Of a stretch of 64,000 bases of DNA, positions 1 to 11,131 are shown piece after piece (the first letter of the stretch is position 1; the number at the start of each line of letters is the position of its first letter). This stretch comes from Nyssa sinensis (lineage: Eukaryota; Streptophyta; Magnoliopsida; Cornales; Nyssaceae). The DNA is taken from assembly GCA_008638375.1 (NCBI GenBank), contig CM018032.1, positions 50,490,501 to 50,554,500 on the forward strand, written 5' to 3'. The notes under the pieces are model-generated. The model ran no database searches, was not told the origin of the DNA, and was given only the letters and a program-made list of their open reading frames with translations. A program made the translations under genes and the position numbers.

Positions 1-740
1 GCCCATGCAAGTGTTACAGGTCTAATCCATCCTAATATACAGACCCCTAAAAACCTTGCAGCCCATGCAAGTGTTGTAGGTCTGATCCATCTCAATGTAC
101 AGACCCCTAAAAACCTTGCAGCCCAAGCAAGTGTTACAGGTTTGATCCATCTCAATGTACAGACCCCTAAAAACCTTGCAGCCCATACAAGTGTTACAGG
201 TCTGGTCCATCTCAATGTGCAGACCCCTAAAAACCTTGCAGCCCATGCAAGGTTTATAGGTCTGATCCATCTCAATGTACATAACCCTAAAAACCTTGCA
301 GCCCATGCAAGTATTACAGGTATGATCCATCTCAATGTACAGACCCCTAAAAACCTTGCAGCCCATGCAAGTGTAACAGGTCTGGCCCATCTTAATATAC
401 AGACCCCTAAAAACCTTGCAGCCCATGCAAGTGTTACTGGTCTAATCCATCTCAATATACAGACCCCTAAAAACCTTGCAGCCCATGTACGTGTTACAGG
501 TCTGATCCATCTCAATGTATAGACCCCTAAAAACCTTGTAGCCCATGCAAGTGTTACAGGTCTGGTCCATCTCAATATACAGACTCCTTAAAAACCTTGT
601 AGCCCACTGCAAGTGTTACAGGTCTGGCCCATCTCAATGTACAGACCCCTAAAAACCTTGTAGCCCATGCAAGAGTTACAAGTCTGGCCCATGTAACAGA
701 CCCTTAAAAACCTTGTAGCCCATGCAAAATGTTAAAGGTA
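1..740 (+). repeat. 60-bp tandem repeat array, about 12 copies
   Basis: The unit begins gcccatgcaagtgttacagg and continues with a tccatctcaatgtacagac core. Copies 1-9 keep exact 60-bp spacing; later copies gain small indels and fade out near 740. The array continues left of the window. It sits just downstream of where pol should end, as does the 33-bp array at 12283-12745 in the sister element. Long ORFs on both strands here are only the repeat read in an open frame. Confidence 0.95.
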
Positions 741-1585
741 TGGACCACCGCCATACAAGAATATCTACAATTTTTTAACTTGATCGGTCACCTCCCGAAC
801 TAAGGGTAAAAGACTTACCTTGATCACTCTACTATCCAAGCTATAGAAGTTTTTTTGATACCAACTCTGGTTCAATTATTACAAGCTGCGTGTTCGGTCC
901 TTATCAGTCATGATAGTATAAGCTCGAGATATGAAAGATTTGTTCAAAAGTCTTCTTATCCTATTAATATGAGCCTTGATAAACACAAGCTCCAATTATG
1001 GAGAATTTGCTCGATGATCATCATAATTCTTCCACACAGATCGTGATGGATGTACTTAAGCATCGTTACAAGTCTCTATGCCCAAGTTATTCATCACCTG
1101 TTCTAATTCAATTACTCGTATCCAACTCTGGTTTAAATGTCTATACAGACCTTCCCACTTAGTTATTATCAATCCTGGTGACCGAAGTTCTAATTGCAAA
1201 ATATTTGTCTGAGTTACGGTGATTGATTATTTACACGAGTTTTTCTGTTCGGAGCATTCTTAGTTTAAGAGTTTGATAAAGAGGTCTGAAGAACGTTCAA
1301 CTCCTGAACACTCTCCTTATAGGGCTAAAGCCCAAGCTTATATTACAAAGCAGTGACATTGCTAAAATTTACTTGGTATATTATCAAAGTAAAGCTACTC
1401 TAAAGAAATAGTTAACAATAGTGTTCAGAAAAATGAAAAAAATACTCAAGCTTTGAAGAAAAGTAGATTTTCATTTGATAAATATCATAAAATACACCAG
1501 TTTTGAAGAAAAGGGCTCAGTTTCATTGATAATTAGCAAAGAGTTACATCAATTCAGAAGGTTTATAAAGAAACAAAGTACAACC
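741..1585. other. Non-coding spacer of the gypsy 3' region
   Basis: There is no convincing coding sequence. Around 1280-1320 it resembles 12970-13020 of the sister element, which supports homology of the whole 3' region. Confidence 0.5.
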
Positions 1586-2109
1586 CTAGACTACAACTGG
1601 TTCGGACAAGTCGCTGTTCTGCTCCATGTCATCATCGCTTTCTTCCTTTGGTTTCACCGATCTAAGGAAAAGGATCCTGAATCCCAAGTCACCATCATCA
1701 CTATCCTTGGCTCCGATTTGAATGAAAAGGGCTCTGAATCCCATGTCGTCATCGCTTTCCTCCTTCGTTCTACTCAAATTCAGCACACTACACCCTTACT
1801 AGCCTCAGCAAGAGCTTCAGTCAAAGGAAGGATGGGAGGGGGCACCTCACCATTGTCTTCATTACAATCATCATCATCATCATCATCATCAACGGACCAA
1901 GCTCCGGCCAGATCAAGGACTTCCCACTTTCGAGCAGGGAAAACTTGTTCGGATGCTATGGTGGACAGAAAGATCTTCGCCTCCTTCGACCTCTCCTCGA
2001 TAGCAGAGGCAGTGCATTGGGCTATCCTTAGCTGTAGCCTGGTCTCATCCAGCTCGGACTGAAGATTTTCAATCACTTCCGGATCCACGATGGCAATGAG
2101 ACCATGCAT
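1586..2109 (-). pseudogene. Antisense ORF relic of the Tat element
   Basis: Read on the minus strand, 2109-1780 encodes a short coiled-coil-like stretch (LQSELDETRLQL), then KEAKIFLS and an aspartate run encoded by an ATC microsatellite near 1868-1890. After a stop near 1780 the similarity continues in 1786-1586 with acidic DSDD/EESDDD motifs. The same order occurs in the sister element at 13664-13189 (LQSEL, AKIFLS, ISDSDDEM). The conserved order on the strand opposite to gag-pol indicates a real but decayed antisense ORF. Tat elements are known to carry antisense ORFs of unclear role. No start codon can be fixed; the MITE at 2171-2548 lies just upstream. Confidence 0.6.
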
Positions 2110-2170
2110 GGACTACAAAACATCAATACACAAGTTAGTAACAAAGGGAAAGAGGAGGAGCTACAACCTA

Positions 2171-2548
2171 CTAGGGCTGTAAACAGATCGGATTCGGACC
2201 GGATTAGAGCCGATCCGAATCCGACGGATCAAGCGAATGTTAATCTGTATCCAAATCCGTTAATAACCAGATATCCGATCCGTTTAAAATTAATATAAAT
2301 ATATATCTATATACTAAAATTAATATATTATTAATAAAATATATATTATATATATATAAATTAATATATTATATAAATATATTTATATATCTATATATAT
2401 ATTAATATATATATAATTTTAATTTTAATATATATATATAAACGGATCGGATCAACCTATATCATATCCGGTCCGTTTATATTTGAAATAATAGGATTCG
2501 GATTTGGATCGGATCGGATCGGATCGAGATCCGATCCATTGACAACTA
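2171..2548. mobile_element. hAT-like MITE inside the gypsy 3' region
   Basis: It has imperfect terminal inverted repeats: the left end runs gggctgtaaacagatcgga and the right end, reversed, reads gttgtcaatggatcgga, about 15 of 22 positions matching. The GATC-rich arms enclose a long AT-only palindromic core. Flanks tacaaccta (2162-2170) and tacaactta (2549-2557) match at 8 of 9 bases and look like a target duplication of hAT length. It carries no ORF. The superfamily call is inferred from TSD length and TIR style. Confidence 0.65.
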
Positions 2549-2861
2549 TACAACTTACTGCATATGGCATAATCAACTCCGAGGAGCTTTCTGTGCCATT
2601 ATCGATGCCTAACATATTGTAAGGATCGGCATAAAATATATATATATATATAATGCCAACGCCAAACACACTATTTGAGGCCGACGTGGCAAAAGTAAGA
2701 AAGAAGAAGAGAGAAAATGGAGAAAAAAAATGTGTTAAGTCAAGCCTAGACAGTGGAACCGAAAGAAAGCTCTGGACGGCGGCAACCTCCATGAAAACTC
2801 CGATTACTCTGACGAAAAAACATCTTGAAAGCAAAGAGCAAGGGGAATAGGCGTGAACACA

Positions 2862-2890
2862 CCCCCTTCCCCCTTTATATAGACTCTTAA
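2862..2890 (-). promoter_or_regulatory. Putative antisense TATA promoter
   Basis: The minus strand reads agtctatataaaggggg, a good TATA box, and points toward the antisense ORF at 2109-1586. Equivalent motifs in related flanking sequence lie at 13768-13790 and 16720-16742 upstream of the antisense ORFs of the sister element. No transcript evidence is available here. Confidence 0.45.
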
Positions 2891-3086
2891 AATTAAGAGG
2901 CCACCTAGCCAAACTGTCGCAACGATTGAAGGAAGGGGTGTCCTTGAAAGCCCAAGCGGTCGCTGCGCAACAAATAACGTACCAACAGTCATCTTGGAAA
3001 ACTGGAAAGACAGGGCGCATGACTTTTCGGGAACCCGTAGCCCTAGTTACGCATTGAGCTAAAACTAGGACTCGGGGAGGAGTAGC

Positions 3087-3603
3087 TGATATACCATAAA
3101 GCGACAGACCAGCCACCATATGATAAGTGTAACTACAGAGCTGTCAAAGCTCAGTCATCCAGAGCTCTCAGGTTAAGAGCACACTGCCCTCAATTTCACC
3201 TTCAGCTCAGAAGCTTTACAGAAGAGGGTTCCGATCTTATTGCCGCCTTAGACATTTTACCGAGCAAAGGATAAGGAAACAATCTTCAACAAGGAAACAA
3301 CTATTCATAAAGCGTAATATTCAACTTCGTAACTGTCATTCTCCGATGATCAAATCCTTACTCTTTCAACTCCAAATCCTAATCAACTAAGGAAATTCAT
3401 AGCTTATAAATAAAACCCTAAGGTACGCAGTTATATTCATGCTAATTTAATTACATTCAATTAAAATCTTTCAATACAGTTTATTGACTTAATTATCGGA
3501 GCGGCTACCACTGAAGCCAATCCGGTGACCCTCTGATCTTTCTCTTTGAATGTTCGACAGGTGTAGGAGATTGGAACCCACTGATCAAAAAAGTGTAGTA
3601 TCA
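3087..3603 (+). repeat. 3' LTR of the first gypsy element
   Basis: It starts tgatatacc after the polypurine tract ctcggggaggagtagc and ends gtgtagtatca. The ends match the LTRs of the complete element (tgatatacc ... cagcatca). Length is about 517 bp. Confidence 0.85.
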
Positions 3604-4198
3604 TAGATTATACAAAGATATGGCAAGAAAAAGGACAAGCAAGAACTTATCATTACAAAAAATGGTAAAAGAATATTTTGTGTAGAATATTGTCTTAGGA
3701 ACAGACAGGGTTGAACATGCATTTGTAACAATCCAAAATTATATAATATAAAATAAACTTTATATTGAAAGTGCCATAAAATATATATTAAAAGTGTTGA
3801 AAACTGAAAATTTTGAAACTTATCAAAAATTAATAAATTCTAAGATGATAATATCCTTGCATATTAATGGATTGCATGGCAGCATTTGATATGAGTCTTT
3901 TTTGAACAGAGGGTTTGCTTTAGATGCTTGCTTAATTTCTCTTGATTTTTTATTGAATTACTTTTCATATGATGTCAATTCCACTCAATTTCTTTAAGAA
4001 AAAGTTGATCAAGATCCAAGTGAATAAGACTGGTGCGACAAGAAAAGCTCAACAACCTCTCATTAATTTTCAGATAATAAAGTATTTCTCGCGATGTCTG
4101 TTATGTCACTTTTTCTTATTTGATCAATACTAGCTAGGAAGACTATTATATTAAAAGGTAAGAGTTTGAAGCTGATACATTAAACATACCAAGAATAA
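3604..4198. other. AT-rich DNA, nothing recognised
   Basis: No ORF, repeat or RNA gene is supported here. It lies between the first gypsy LTR and a minus-strand LINE remnant. Confidence 0.5.
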
Positions 4199-5620
4199 TA
4201 TATTTATTTTTTTATCAGCAAAAAAGAGAGATATATTGATGCAATTGAAGTGTATAAGGGATACAAAAATTACATCAATAAGAGGAGAGGTGCACAAAGT
4301 ATCCATGCTTAAGAACCCCATCCCAACTAGGTTGGCACCAAACCAAAAGCTAATCATCTACTAAGCACCAAACCAAAAAAGAAAAAAGACTCCCAGATTT
4401 AGTGAGATACCAAATTTACAACCCAATTGGAAATATCAACTACAACCATTTATTGCTTCATGACAAGAGATTTGTTACTTAATGGCTTGCCTTTATAGAC
4501 TAGGAAAACCACAGCAAAACAAAAAATCAAATTTCCCAAGCCAAATGACTTACAGAGATCCTAATAAAAAGCTTTGCCCATTGTCCTGGAGAAATAATCA
4601 TCACCAAGATTTCTTGACCGAGGCTCCCACCTTCAAGACAAGTATAAACCTAGAGATCCAAGTGAAGAGCTTTGCCCATTGACATAGAGATAAAAATTAC
4701 ACCAAGATTTCTTGACCGAGGCTCCCAAATGAAACTTTATCAATCTCTGCTAGCAGATTTTCAGCATAAAAGATTTAAAAAAGACCACTTCACTAACTAC
4801 ATAAAATTTAAGGCCTATGATACATCATCTCATTGACTGAATAATCCTGCCCAACTTGGATTTAACCCAAAGAATCACTCTGATTTTTACCAAGTCCTAA
4901 GCCGCACCCAATTTGGTTAAACTTTATTAAACACACACTCATTCCTAAGCTTCCATATGGACCACAAGACAGCAAACAGAATGGATTCCCAAACTGTTTT
5001 CTTCAAATTCTTGAGCTTGATGTTATGCCACCAATCAAACACAACTTCAAAGGAGTTTGGCATTACCCACTGGATGCCCCACCAGTTGATGCAATCAGCC
5101 CACACTTTCCAGACTTCCAGACATATAAGAAGAACATGCAAAGAAGTTTCGGCTCTTTACCGCAAAAACAACAAAGATTGGCGAACTCATCACTTAGAAA
5201 TCCATATTTGAGAAGTAAATCCGCTGATTTAATACGGTTGTTCCAAACTAAACAACAGAAAAATTAAACTTTTGGAGGGGCAGGATTAAACCAAATTAAC
5301 TCCATAGGCTGCAAAACAGGATAATATGAGGATTCAAAAATATAATAAAGAGACTTTATAGAGAATAGGCCTGAAGATTGTGCCTTCCATATGATATTTC
5401 ATAACGATCTTCAGAAACTTTAGGAGCATTGAGTAAATAGGCGTGAATCCTTTGGAGCTCTTCTTTTTCCCATACAAATAAAGGTCTTTTTAGAGCAATG
5501 TGCCATGGATTGGACTGATCCCCGAGATTGGAAAATTTCTTCAGATTTCCACTTTGTTTACTGATAACATAAAAAGCCTGGGGAATAGCAGCTTCAGGTG
5601 GTTTGGGATTCAGAAATGTA
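4199..5620 (-). mobile_element. LINE (L1-like) ORF2 C-terminal fragment
   Basis: Read on the minus strand, about 5600-5280 matches the segment of plant LINE ORF2 that follows the reverse transcriptase (WHIALKRPLFVWEKEELQ), and 5141-4917 matches the end region (WKVWADCINWWGIQW, VLWSIWKLRNECVF) after the zf-RVT zinc-binding domain. The T-rich stretch at 4199-4215 would be the reversed poly(A) tail. The frame is broken by stops. It is a dead 5'-truncated copy. The upper boundary with the next LINE piece is approximate. Confidence 0.7.
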
Positions 5621-5824
5621 CGAGTCATGATTAAGTGTCTTCTTCTCAAATGGTGGTGAAGATTTGGGTATGAAAAAGAAGCTTTGTGGAGGAAATTTAT
5701 TTGGGACAAATATCATCTTTCAGGCAGTGAATGGGTTTTAAAAGCTGAAAATTAGACGGGAGATGTCTAGAATTGGCTTGATATTACCCTGGTAGAGAAA
5801 AGGCAACATGCTCTTCACCAATTA
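5610..5824 (+). mobile_element. LINE ORF2 fragment, upstream half of a split copy
   Basis: The plus strand encodes the post-RT region of a plant LINE: CLLLKWW, then RFGYEKEALWRKFIWDKY. The frame contains stops. It ends at 5824, beside the proposed Helitron 3' end. The next part expected in LINE ORF2, a VGN-RRISFW-D-W-G block, is found at 44270-44400. The spacing between the two blocks after joining (about 70 codons) fits the family. Confidence 0.65.
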
Positions 5825-5853
5825 CTAGTAGAACTGCATGTGCGTTGCACGTG
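5825..5853 (-). other. Helitron 3' terminus: CTAG plus hairpin
   Basis: Sense bases 5825-5828 are ctag; 5837-5853 are catgtgcgttgcacgtg, a 7-bp stem (one mismatch) with a 3-base loop. On the minus strand this gives hairpin, 8 bases, CTAG, then T, the classic Helitron 3' structure. Confidence 0.7.
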
Positions 5854-5888
5854 AATAGATTTCATAATAATTTAAACATTTAAATAAG

Positions 5889-5893
5889 ATAAC
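5889..5893. repeat. Target site duplication ATAAC (left)
   Basis: It is identical to 17484-17488 and flanks the complete gypsy element, fixing both ends of the insertion. Confidence 0.9.
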
Positions 5894-6439
5894 TGATATA
5901 CCACAAACAGACGCACCAATCACCTTGAGACACGTGTACTTATAGAACCGATAAACTCGGTCATACAGAGCAGGCGCAGCCTCCAGGGCATTCTCATACA
6001 CATATCCTCCAGACCTTATGCTCTGGGCAATATTCACTCAGTATTCCGTATGGTTCCGACCTTGTTGTTTCCTTAATGACTGCCGAGCAGGGAATAAGGA
6101 AACAGTCTTCAACAAGGAAACTGCTATCTATGATTATCTCTATCTACGGTGCAATGTTCCACAAGGTAACTGCAATCTCCGATGATCAAATCCCTATTTT
6201 TATGGCTCCGAATCCTAATCAACTTAGGAAGGCCACAGTCTATAAATTAAACCCTACAGGTACGCTTTATTTTCATGCTCATTCTTTGGCTTTCAATATA
6301 GTTTTTTCAATTCAGTTTTCTTATTTAAGCATCGGAGCGGCTACCGCCAGAGCCAATCCGGTGGCCCTCTGATCCCCCTTTTGAGTGTTCTACAGGTCGC
6401 AAAGCCCAGATTTATTGCGAGCTGAAAAGTGCAGCATCA
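5894..6439 (+). repeat. 5' LTR of the Tat element
   Basis: It begins tgatatacc and ends agcatca. It matches 16937-17483 throughout. The downstream primer-binding site confirms its 3' edge. Confidence 0.95.
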
Positions 6440-6442
6440 GTT

Positions 6443-6460
6443 TGGCGCCGTCTGTGGGAA
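6443..6460 (+). promoter_or_regulatory. Primer-binding site
   Basis: The sequence tggcgccgtctgtgggaa lies three bases after the LTR. Its first nine bases match the complement of the 3' end of plant tRNA-Asp; the rest does not. This form is often seen in Tat elements. Confidence 0.75.
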
Positions 6461-6516
6461 CGACTAATCTCCAAGTGCTCTATTCACAAACTTATCCTCT
6501 TTCTTACCGGAGAACC

Positions 6517-8390
6517 ATGGCTCCAAATCTCCGACCGAGACAGAATGCTCAAAACCCACAAAGCTCTCAATGCTGGCCGCCTGTTCCACGAGCAAGAGGG
6601 CCGACGGTTGATCCCATGCGACAAGAGATTGAATCAATCAAACGACACAACGAACTGGTACATGAATAGTTACTTGCCATATCTAGAGCTCTGGCAATGC
6701 TCACACAAAATCAAGGGACGAGTCCTCCTAATCCGCAGGTCAATGTTGCTGAAAGAACGTAACCCCATATTATCACTGAGAATGAAGAGCCCCATGAGCA
6801 GGCTTCGAATAACTAGCCTGGGCACCCCTAGGGTGTTGCTTACGTCGGCAGAGATCCACAGCCATCAGTAGCCCCAGGCTGGGGAACATCAACCTTCATC
6901 CCTGACGTTCACTACCGGAGCACTACTAAAGCCCCAACTCCAAGGGCTTCGGGAGCACAGCCGGCACCACAGGAGCCTCATTCCCAAGCAGTACCGATCC
7001 TGTAAGCTTGGAACCCTCCTCCGTCCGAGAGAGGTGGTCAGCCCGACTACCCTGAAGCCGAGGCTGTAAGGCAAGGTTCACAAGAGGTCCGGCTCAGAGA
7101 CCCACGGAGGGTCGAAGAAATTGTCGAGTCTATGGATCGAACAGTAGCTTTGAGAGGTGCCCAGAACCCTCCAGAGCAGGATGAGTTGGCCAGGCTGCTC
7201 GGAAGACTTGCCACCCCATTCACTCCTGCCATCATGTCAAAGAAAGGCCAAGGAAGTTCATGGTGCCAAAGTTCACCCTGTATGATGGGGCTAGAGACCC
7301 AGGAGATCATCTATCGCACTACCAGCATATGATGGCCCTCCACGGGGCCTCTGATGCTTTTATGTGCCGAACTTTCATTACCAGCTTGAAAGGAACTGTT
7401 CTAAAATGGTTCCACCACTTCCCACCGAACTCAATTACCGGCTTCTATGAGCTCGGTAGGCAATTCCTGGACAGGTCCATGACCAGCAGAAGGCTCAGAA
7501 GGGGACCAGAATTCTTACTAAATGTCAAGCAAACTAAGGAAGAGTCCCTCAGAGCTTACATTGCGCGCTTTAATGCAGAACTCATAGAGATTACCGACTG
7601 CAGCCCAAGTTTCCTTGTAGCTGCCTTAACTTCTGGTCTTGCTCACGGTGGCTTTAGAGATTCCTTGACAAAGAGCCCCCCTGCCGACATAGCAGCATTA
7701 ATGGACTGGGCCAAGAAGTACATCAACTTGGAAGAAGCCAACCGCACATCCCAAAAGGGTAAAGAACAAAACCAGAGGGACAATCCGAAGATGGAAGGAT
7801 CATAAGAAGGACGACCACAGAAGAGACCCTAGCAAGAAGAGAGCCAGGAGTCCAGAAAATAAAACGGCACCCAAAGCTGTTTACAATTCCGGACCAAGGG
7901 AGTTTACTAATTTTACCCCTTTGAACACTACACTGAATCAGGTACTTTGGCAGATCCGAGATCAGGAAAACCTGAGATGGCCAAAACCTATCAAAGGAGA
8001 TCCCAGCCTTCGGGACCTAGGTAAATATTACAATTTCCACAAAGATCATGAGCATACGACTAACTCATGTAGGTCCCTTAGATATGAGATTGAGCAACTC
8101 ATAAAGAAAGGACGTCTCCGAGAGTTCATTAAACAGGACGGGAGGCAGAATCCCCACGAAGACAAGCCACAACAGCGGACAGAGCAGAGGCCTGAGCAAA
8201 GACAAGAGCAGAGGGAAGTACGAAATGAGCCTCAAAGACAGAACAACCATGTCATTTATGTCCTCTATGCAGACTCCTCTATTGCAGGAATGTCCAACAG
8301 GGCAAGAAAGAGGTATGCTCGGGAGGCCAGGGCTGCCCCAGATGTATTGCAGATCTCCAACGTTGAAAAAAGGCTCAGACCAGAACCGGA
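6517..8390 (+). pseudogene. Gag region of the Tat element
   Basis: The likely start is the ATG at 6517 (MAPNLRPRQ), followed by a helix-like segment ending in a TAG at 6667. A retrotransposon gag domain is clear at 7260-7805 (FTLYDGARDPGDHLSHY, then LKWFHHFPPNSITGFYELGR). After another break the C-terminal part at 7921-8390 has a degenerate zinc-knuckle-like motif (KYYNFHKDHEHTTNSC) in which the usual first cysteine is tyrosine, and a Q/E/R-rich linker. Gag would form the virus-like particle. At least three breaks make it non-functional. Confidence 0.85.
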
Positions 8391-8399
8391 AATCCAATT

Positions 8400-8842
8400 C
8401 ACAGAACAGGACCTAGCAGGGGTACACTACCCTCACAGTGATGCCCTCGTCATCACTCTCAAGATTGCCAACTTCGAGATCAGAAGAGTTCTAGTTGACA
8501 CCGGCAACTCTGTCAATATACTATTCCATGAGCCACTCAAACAGATGGGGATGGACCATAATAGCATCAAGCCTACCACTGCCGTAATGGCAGCAGTTTG
8601 ATGGTAATCTCAGTACCCCATTGGGAAGGATCGACTTGCCTACTACTGTAGAGGAAGGTGAAGGGCAGAAAACCACTATCTCAGAACACATGGTGTCGAA
8701 TATGAAATCTCAATACAATGTCATAATTGGGAGACCATGGCTGCACCAGATAGGGGCGGTTACCTCAACCCTTCATCAATGTTTGAAGTATATTCACAAT
8801 CAGAATGTTCATTCTGTCAGAGGATGCCAGCCAACTTCTTGA
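8400..8842 (+). pseudogene. Aspartic protease domain of the Tat element
   Basis: The active-site motif LVDTGNSVNILF is at about 8494-8530 and a downstream YNVIIGRPWLHQ block is at about 8715-8750. A TGA at 8599-8601 and a frame change separate the two blocks. It would mature Gag and Pol if intact. Confidence 0.85.
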
Positions 8843-9028
8843 GAATGCCATGCCATTGCACTCAAGGAAAAGATTGCCAAATAGCAATTACAGTACACCC
8901 GGGACTGTGCAGATCCAATTCTCTCCCACACTCCCGAGGAGGAAAGTTGCCCTTCCAGAATCGAAGAACCCCTAAGCCCAAGGGGACGGGATAGCAGGGC
9001 CAAACCCATTAGCGAGCCCATCAAAGTA

Positions 9029-10310
9029 TTGGTCAGTTCAGAATCAGAGGGGCGCTATTTGTACATTGGTCCAGACTTGACACGTGCTGAGCAAGAGAAA
9101 ATAATCAAGTTTCTGAAAGACAAACTCTCTATGTTTGCTTGGGAGACCAAAGACATGGAGGGTATAGATCCAAACCTGATAACTCACAAACTAATGGTGG
9201 ATCCAGATCACTCACCAGTGAGACAGAAAAGAAGGTCGCTAGCCCTAAAGTGGCATCAGATCATAAACGAGGAAGTCCAAAGGCTGCTTGAAGCCAAGAT
9301 GATACGTGAAGTATTCTACCCAGAGTGGCTGGCCAACACCGTCCTGGTCAAGAAGAAAAATGGCAAGTGGAGTGTCTGCGTTGATTATACAGACCTCAAT
9401 AAGGCGTGCCCCAAAGACAGCTTTCCACTACCAAGGATAGATCAGCTGGTTGACGTTACTGCAGGGCACGAACTCATGAGTTTTATGGATGCCTATTCTG
9501 GGTATAACCAAATCCAGATGTACCCTCCAGACCAGGAGAAAACAACCTTCATAACCGAACGAGGTCTCTACTGCTATAGAGTAATGCCATTCGGTTTGAA
9601 GAATGCTGGGGCCACATACCAACGGTTGGTTAACAAGATGTTCAGCCCACTGCTCGGCAATACCATGGAGGTATACATTGATGACATGCTGGTCAAAGTC
9701 TACAGAAAGGTAGTCACCTCCAGCACTTATCCCAGACCTTTCGATGTCCTAAGACAGCACAAAATGAAGCTCAATCCCTCAAAATGTACCTCAGGGTAAC
9801 AAAGGGAAAATTCTTGGGATACATTATCTCTCAGAGGGGTATCGAAGCAGACCCCACTCAGATCCAAGCTCTGATTGGACTGAAGTCACCGAAAACCAGA
9901 AAATACATTCAGGCGCTGAATGGCAAAATCGCGGCACTAAGCAGATTTATCTCCAAGTCCACTGATCGCTGCCTACCCTTCTTCAAAGCTTTAAAGGGCA
10001 ACAAAGCCTTACAATGGACGAAAGAGTGTGAGAAAGCTTTTCAAGAACTGAAGGAGTATCTTGCCTCTCCAAAGCTTCTGTCAAAACCAGTCCAAGGGGA
10101 AAAGCTACTCCTGTACCTTGCAGTCTCTGAGAACGCGGTCAGCTCCGCATTAGTCAGACAGGACAGGGGAGTATAGAGGCCCATATTCTACGTCAGTAGG
10201 GCATTACTCAACACAGAAAAGAGATACCCAGAGGTTGAGAAGCTAGCCTTTGTTTTGGTAATATCAGCTCGAAAGCTCCGACCTTATTTCCAAGCTCATC
10301 CTAATTGAAA
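9029..10310 (+). pseudogene. Reverse transcriptase and first RNase H of the Tat element
   Basis: The RT has the blocks VLVKKKNGKWSVCVDYTDLN, SFMDAYSGYNQI, MPFGLKNAGATYQR and the catalytic YIDDM (about 9674). A frameshift near 9780-9800 leads to the connection and RNase H region (FLGYI, LSRFI, KPVQGEKLLLYLAVSE). A TAG at 10174-10176 interrupts the RNase H, which resumes with RPIFYVSRALL. It copied element RNA to DNA; it is now broken. Confidence 0.9.
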
Positions 10311-10397
10311 TCCCAACCGCCTATTCTCTGAAGTCAATATTGAGGAAGCCTGAGGTTTCAGGAAGATTAGTGAAGTGGTCTGTGGAGTTAGGGGAAT

Positions 10398-10946
10398 TTG
10401 ACATATCATATGTACCACGAAACTCCATCAAAGGACAAGCCTTGGCAGATTTCGTTGCCTGAGTTCACCCCGGCACTTCAGGACAAGGCACAGCTCATTG
10501 AAACTTCAGGGACCTGGCTGCTCTATATTGATGGGTCATCAACTGATCAGGGCTCAGGTGTGGGCCTGGTATTACAGTCCCCTGACGGACTCTCGTCAGA
10601 AAAAGCAGTTAGCCTGGGATTCAGAGCTTCCAACAATGAAGCAGAATACGAAGCCCTAATCCTAGGCATGAAGTTGGCTCTAGAATGCGAGGTTCAAAAC
10701 CTTAAAGTCTTCTCAGACTCCCAACTGGTGGTAAGCCAAGTCCTGGGAGAATTCTCCATTAAAGATGATAGGATGCTTCGGTATTCCGAACTGGTGAACT
10801 TCTTGAAGCACTCCTTCCAGACATTCTCTATCCAGAAAATAGAAAGAAGCCAGAACTACAGAGCAGATGCTTTGGCAAACATGGCGTCCCGCCTAAAGTC
10901 AGAAGGGAACTCCGTAGTAAAAATTTCCTACCAGCCAAGACCCTAG
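10398..10946 (+). pseudogene. Second (archaeal-type) RNase H of the Tat element
   Basis: The ORF carries WLLYIDGSS, NNEAEYEALILG, KVFSDSQLVVSQ and YRADALANMAS, which hold the D, E, D and D catalytic residues of type-I RNase H. A second RNase H between the ordinary one and integrase is established for plant Tat elements. This domain is uninterrupted over about 150 codons, unlike its neighbours. Confidence 0.85.
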
Positions 10947-11131
10947 CATAGAGGAAGCCCAAATCGCCCAAATTGCTGAACAACCCCAGAAATGGATGAC
11001 CCTAATCCTCTAGTACCTAGAATCCGGGCTCCTCCCTAGAAGACAAAAACAAAGCAAGGAGAATCCAAATCAGAGCGGCTCGGTACCTGATCCTGAACAA
11101 TAAGCTTTACAGAAGGTCTTACTCTCAAGCC

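Larger units (their letters stand above)
1..3603 (+). mobile_element. 3' part of a Tat-lineage Ty3/gypsy LTR retrotransposon, cut by the window start
   Basis: This is the part of the element downstream of pol: a 60-bp tandem array, a spacer, an antisense ORF relic, an antisense TATA motif, a purine-rich polypurine tract ending at 3086, and a 3' LTR at 3087-3603. The same order, and clearly related sequence around the tract and LTR start (tgatatacc), occurs in the complete element at 5894-17483, so the two belong to one family. Gag and pol must lie left of the window. A long 3' region with an antisense ORF is known for the Tat lineage. Strand and family are well supported; completeness cannot be judged. 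Confidence 0.85.

Noticed and set aside
22..522. Long repeat-encoded ORFs on both strands
   Set aside because: They are the 60-bp repeat translated; a 60-bp unit is a multiple of three, so the frames stay open by chance.
1..740. CRISPR-like array
   Set aside because: Units are contiguous without unique spacers, diverge gradually, and lie in a plant retrotransposon.
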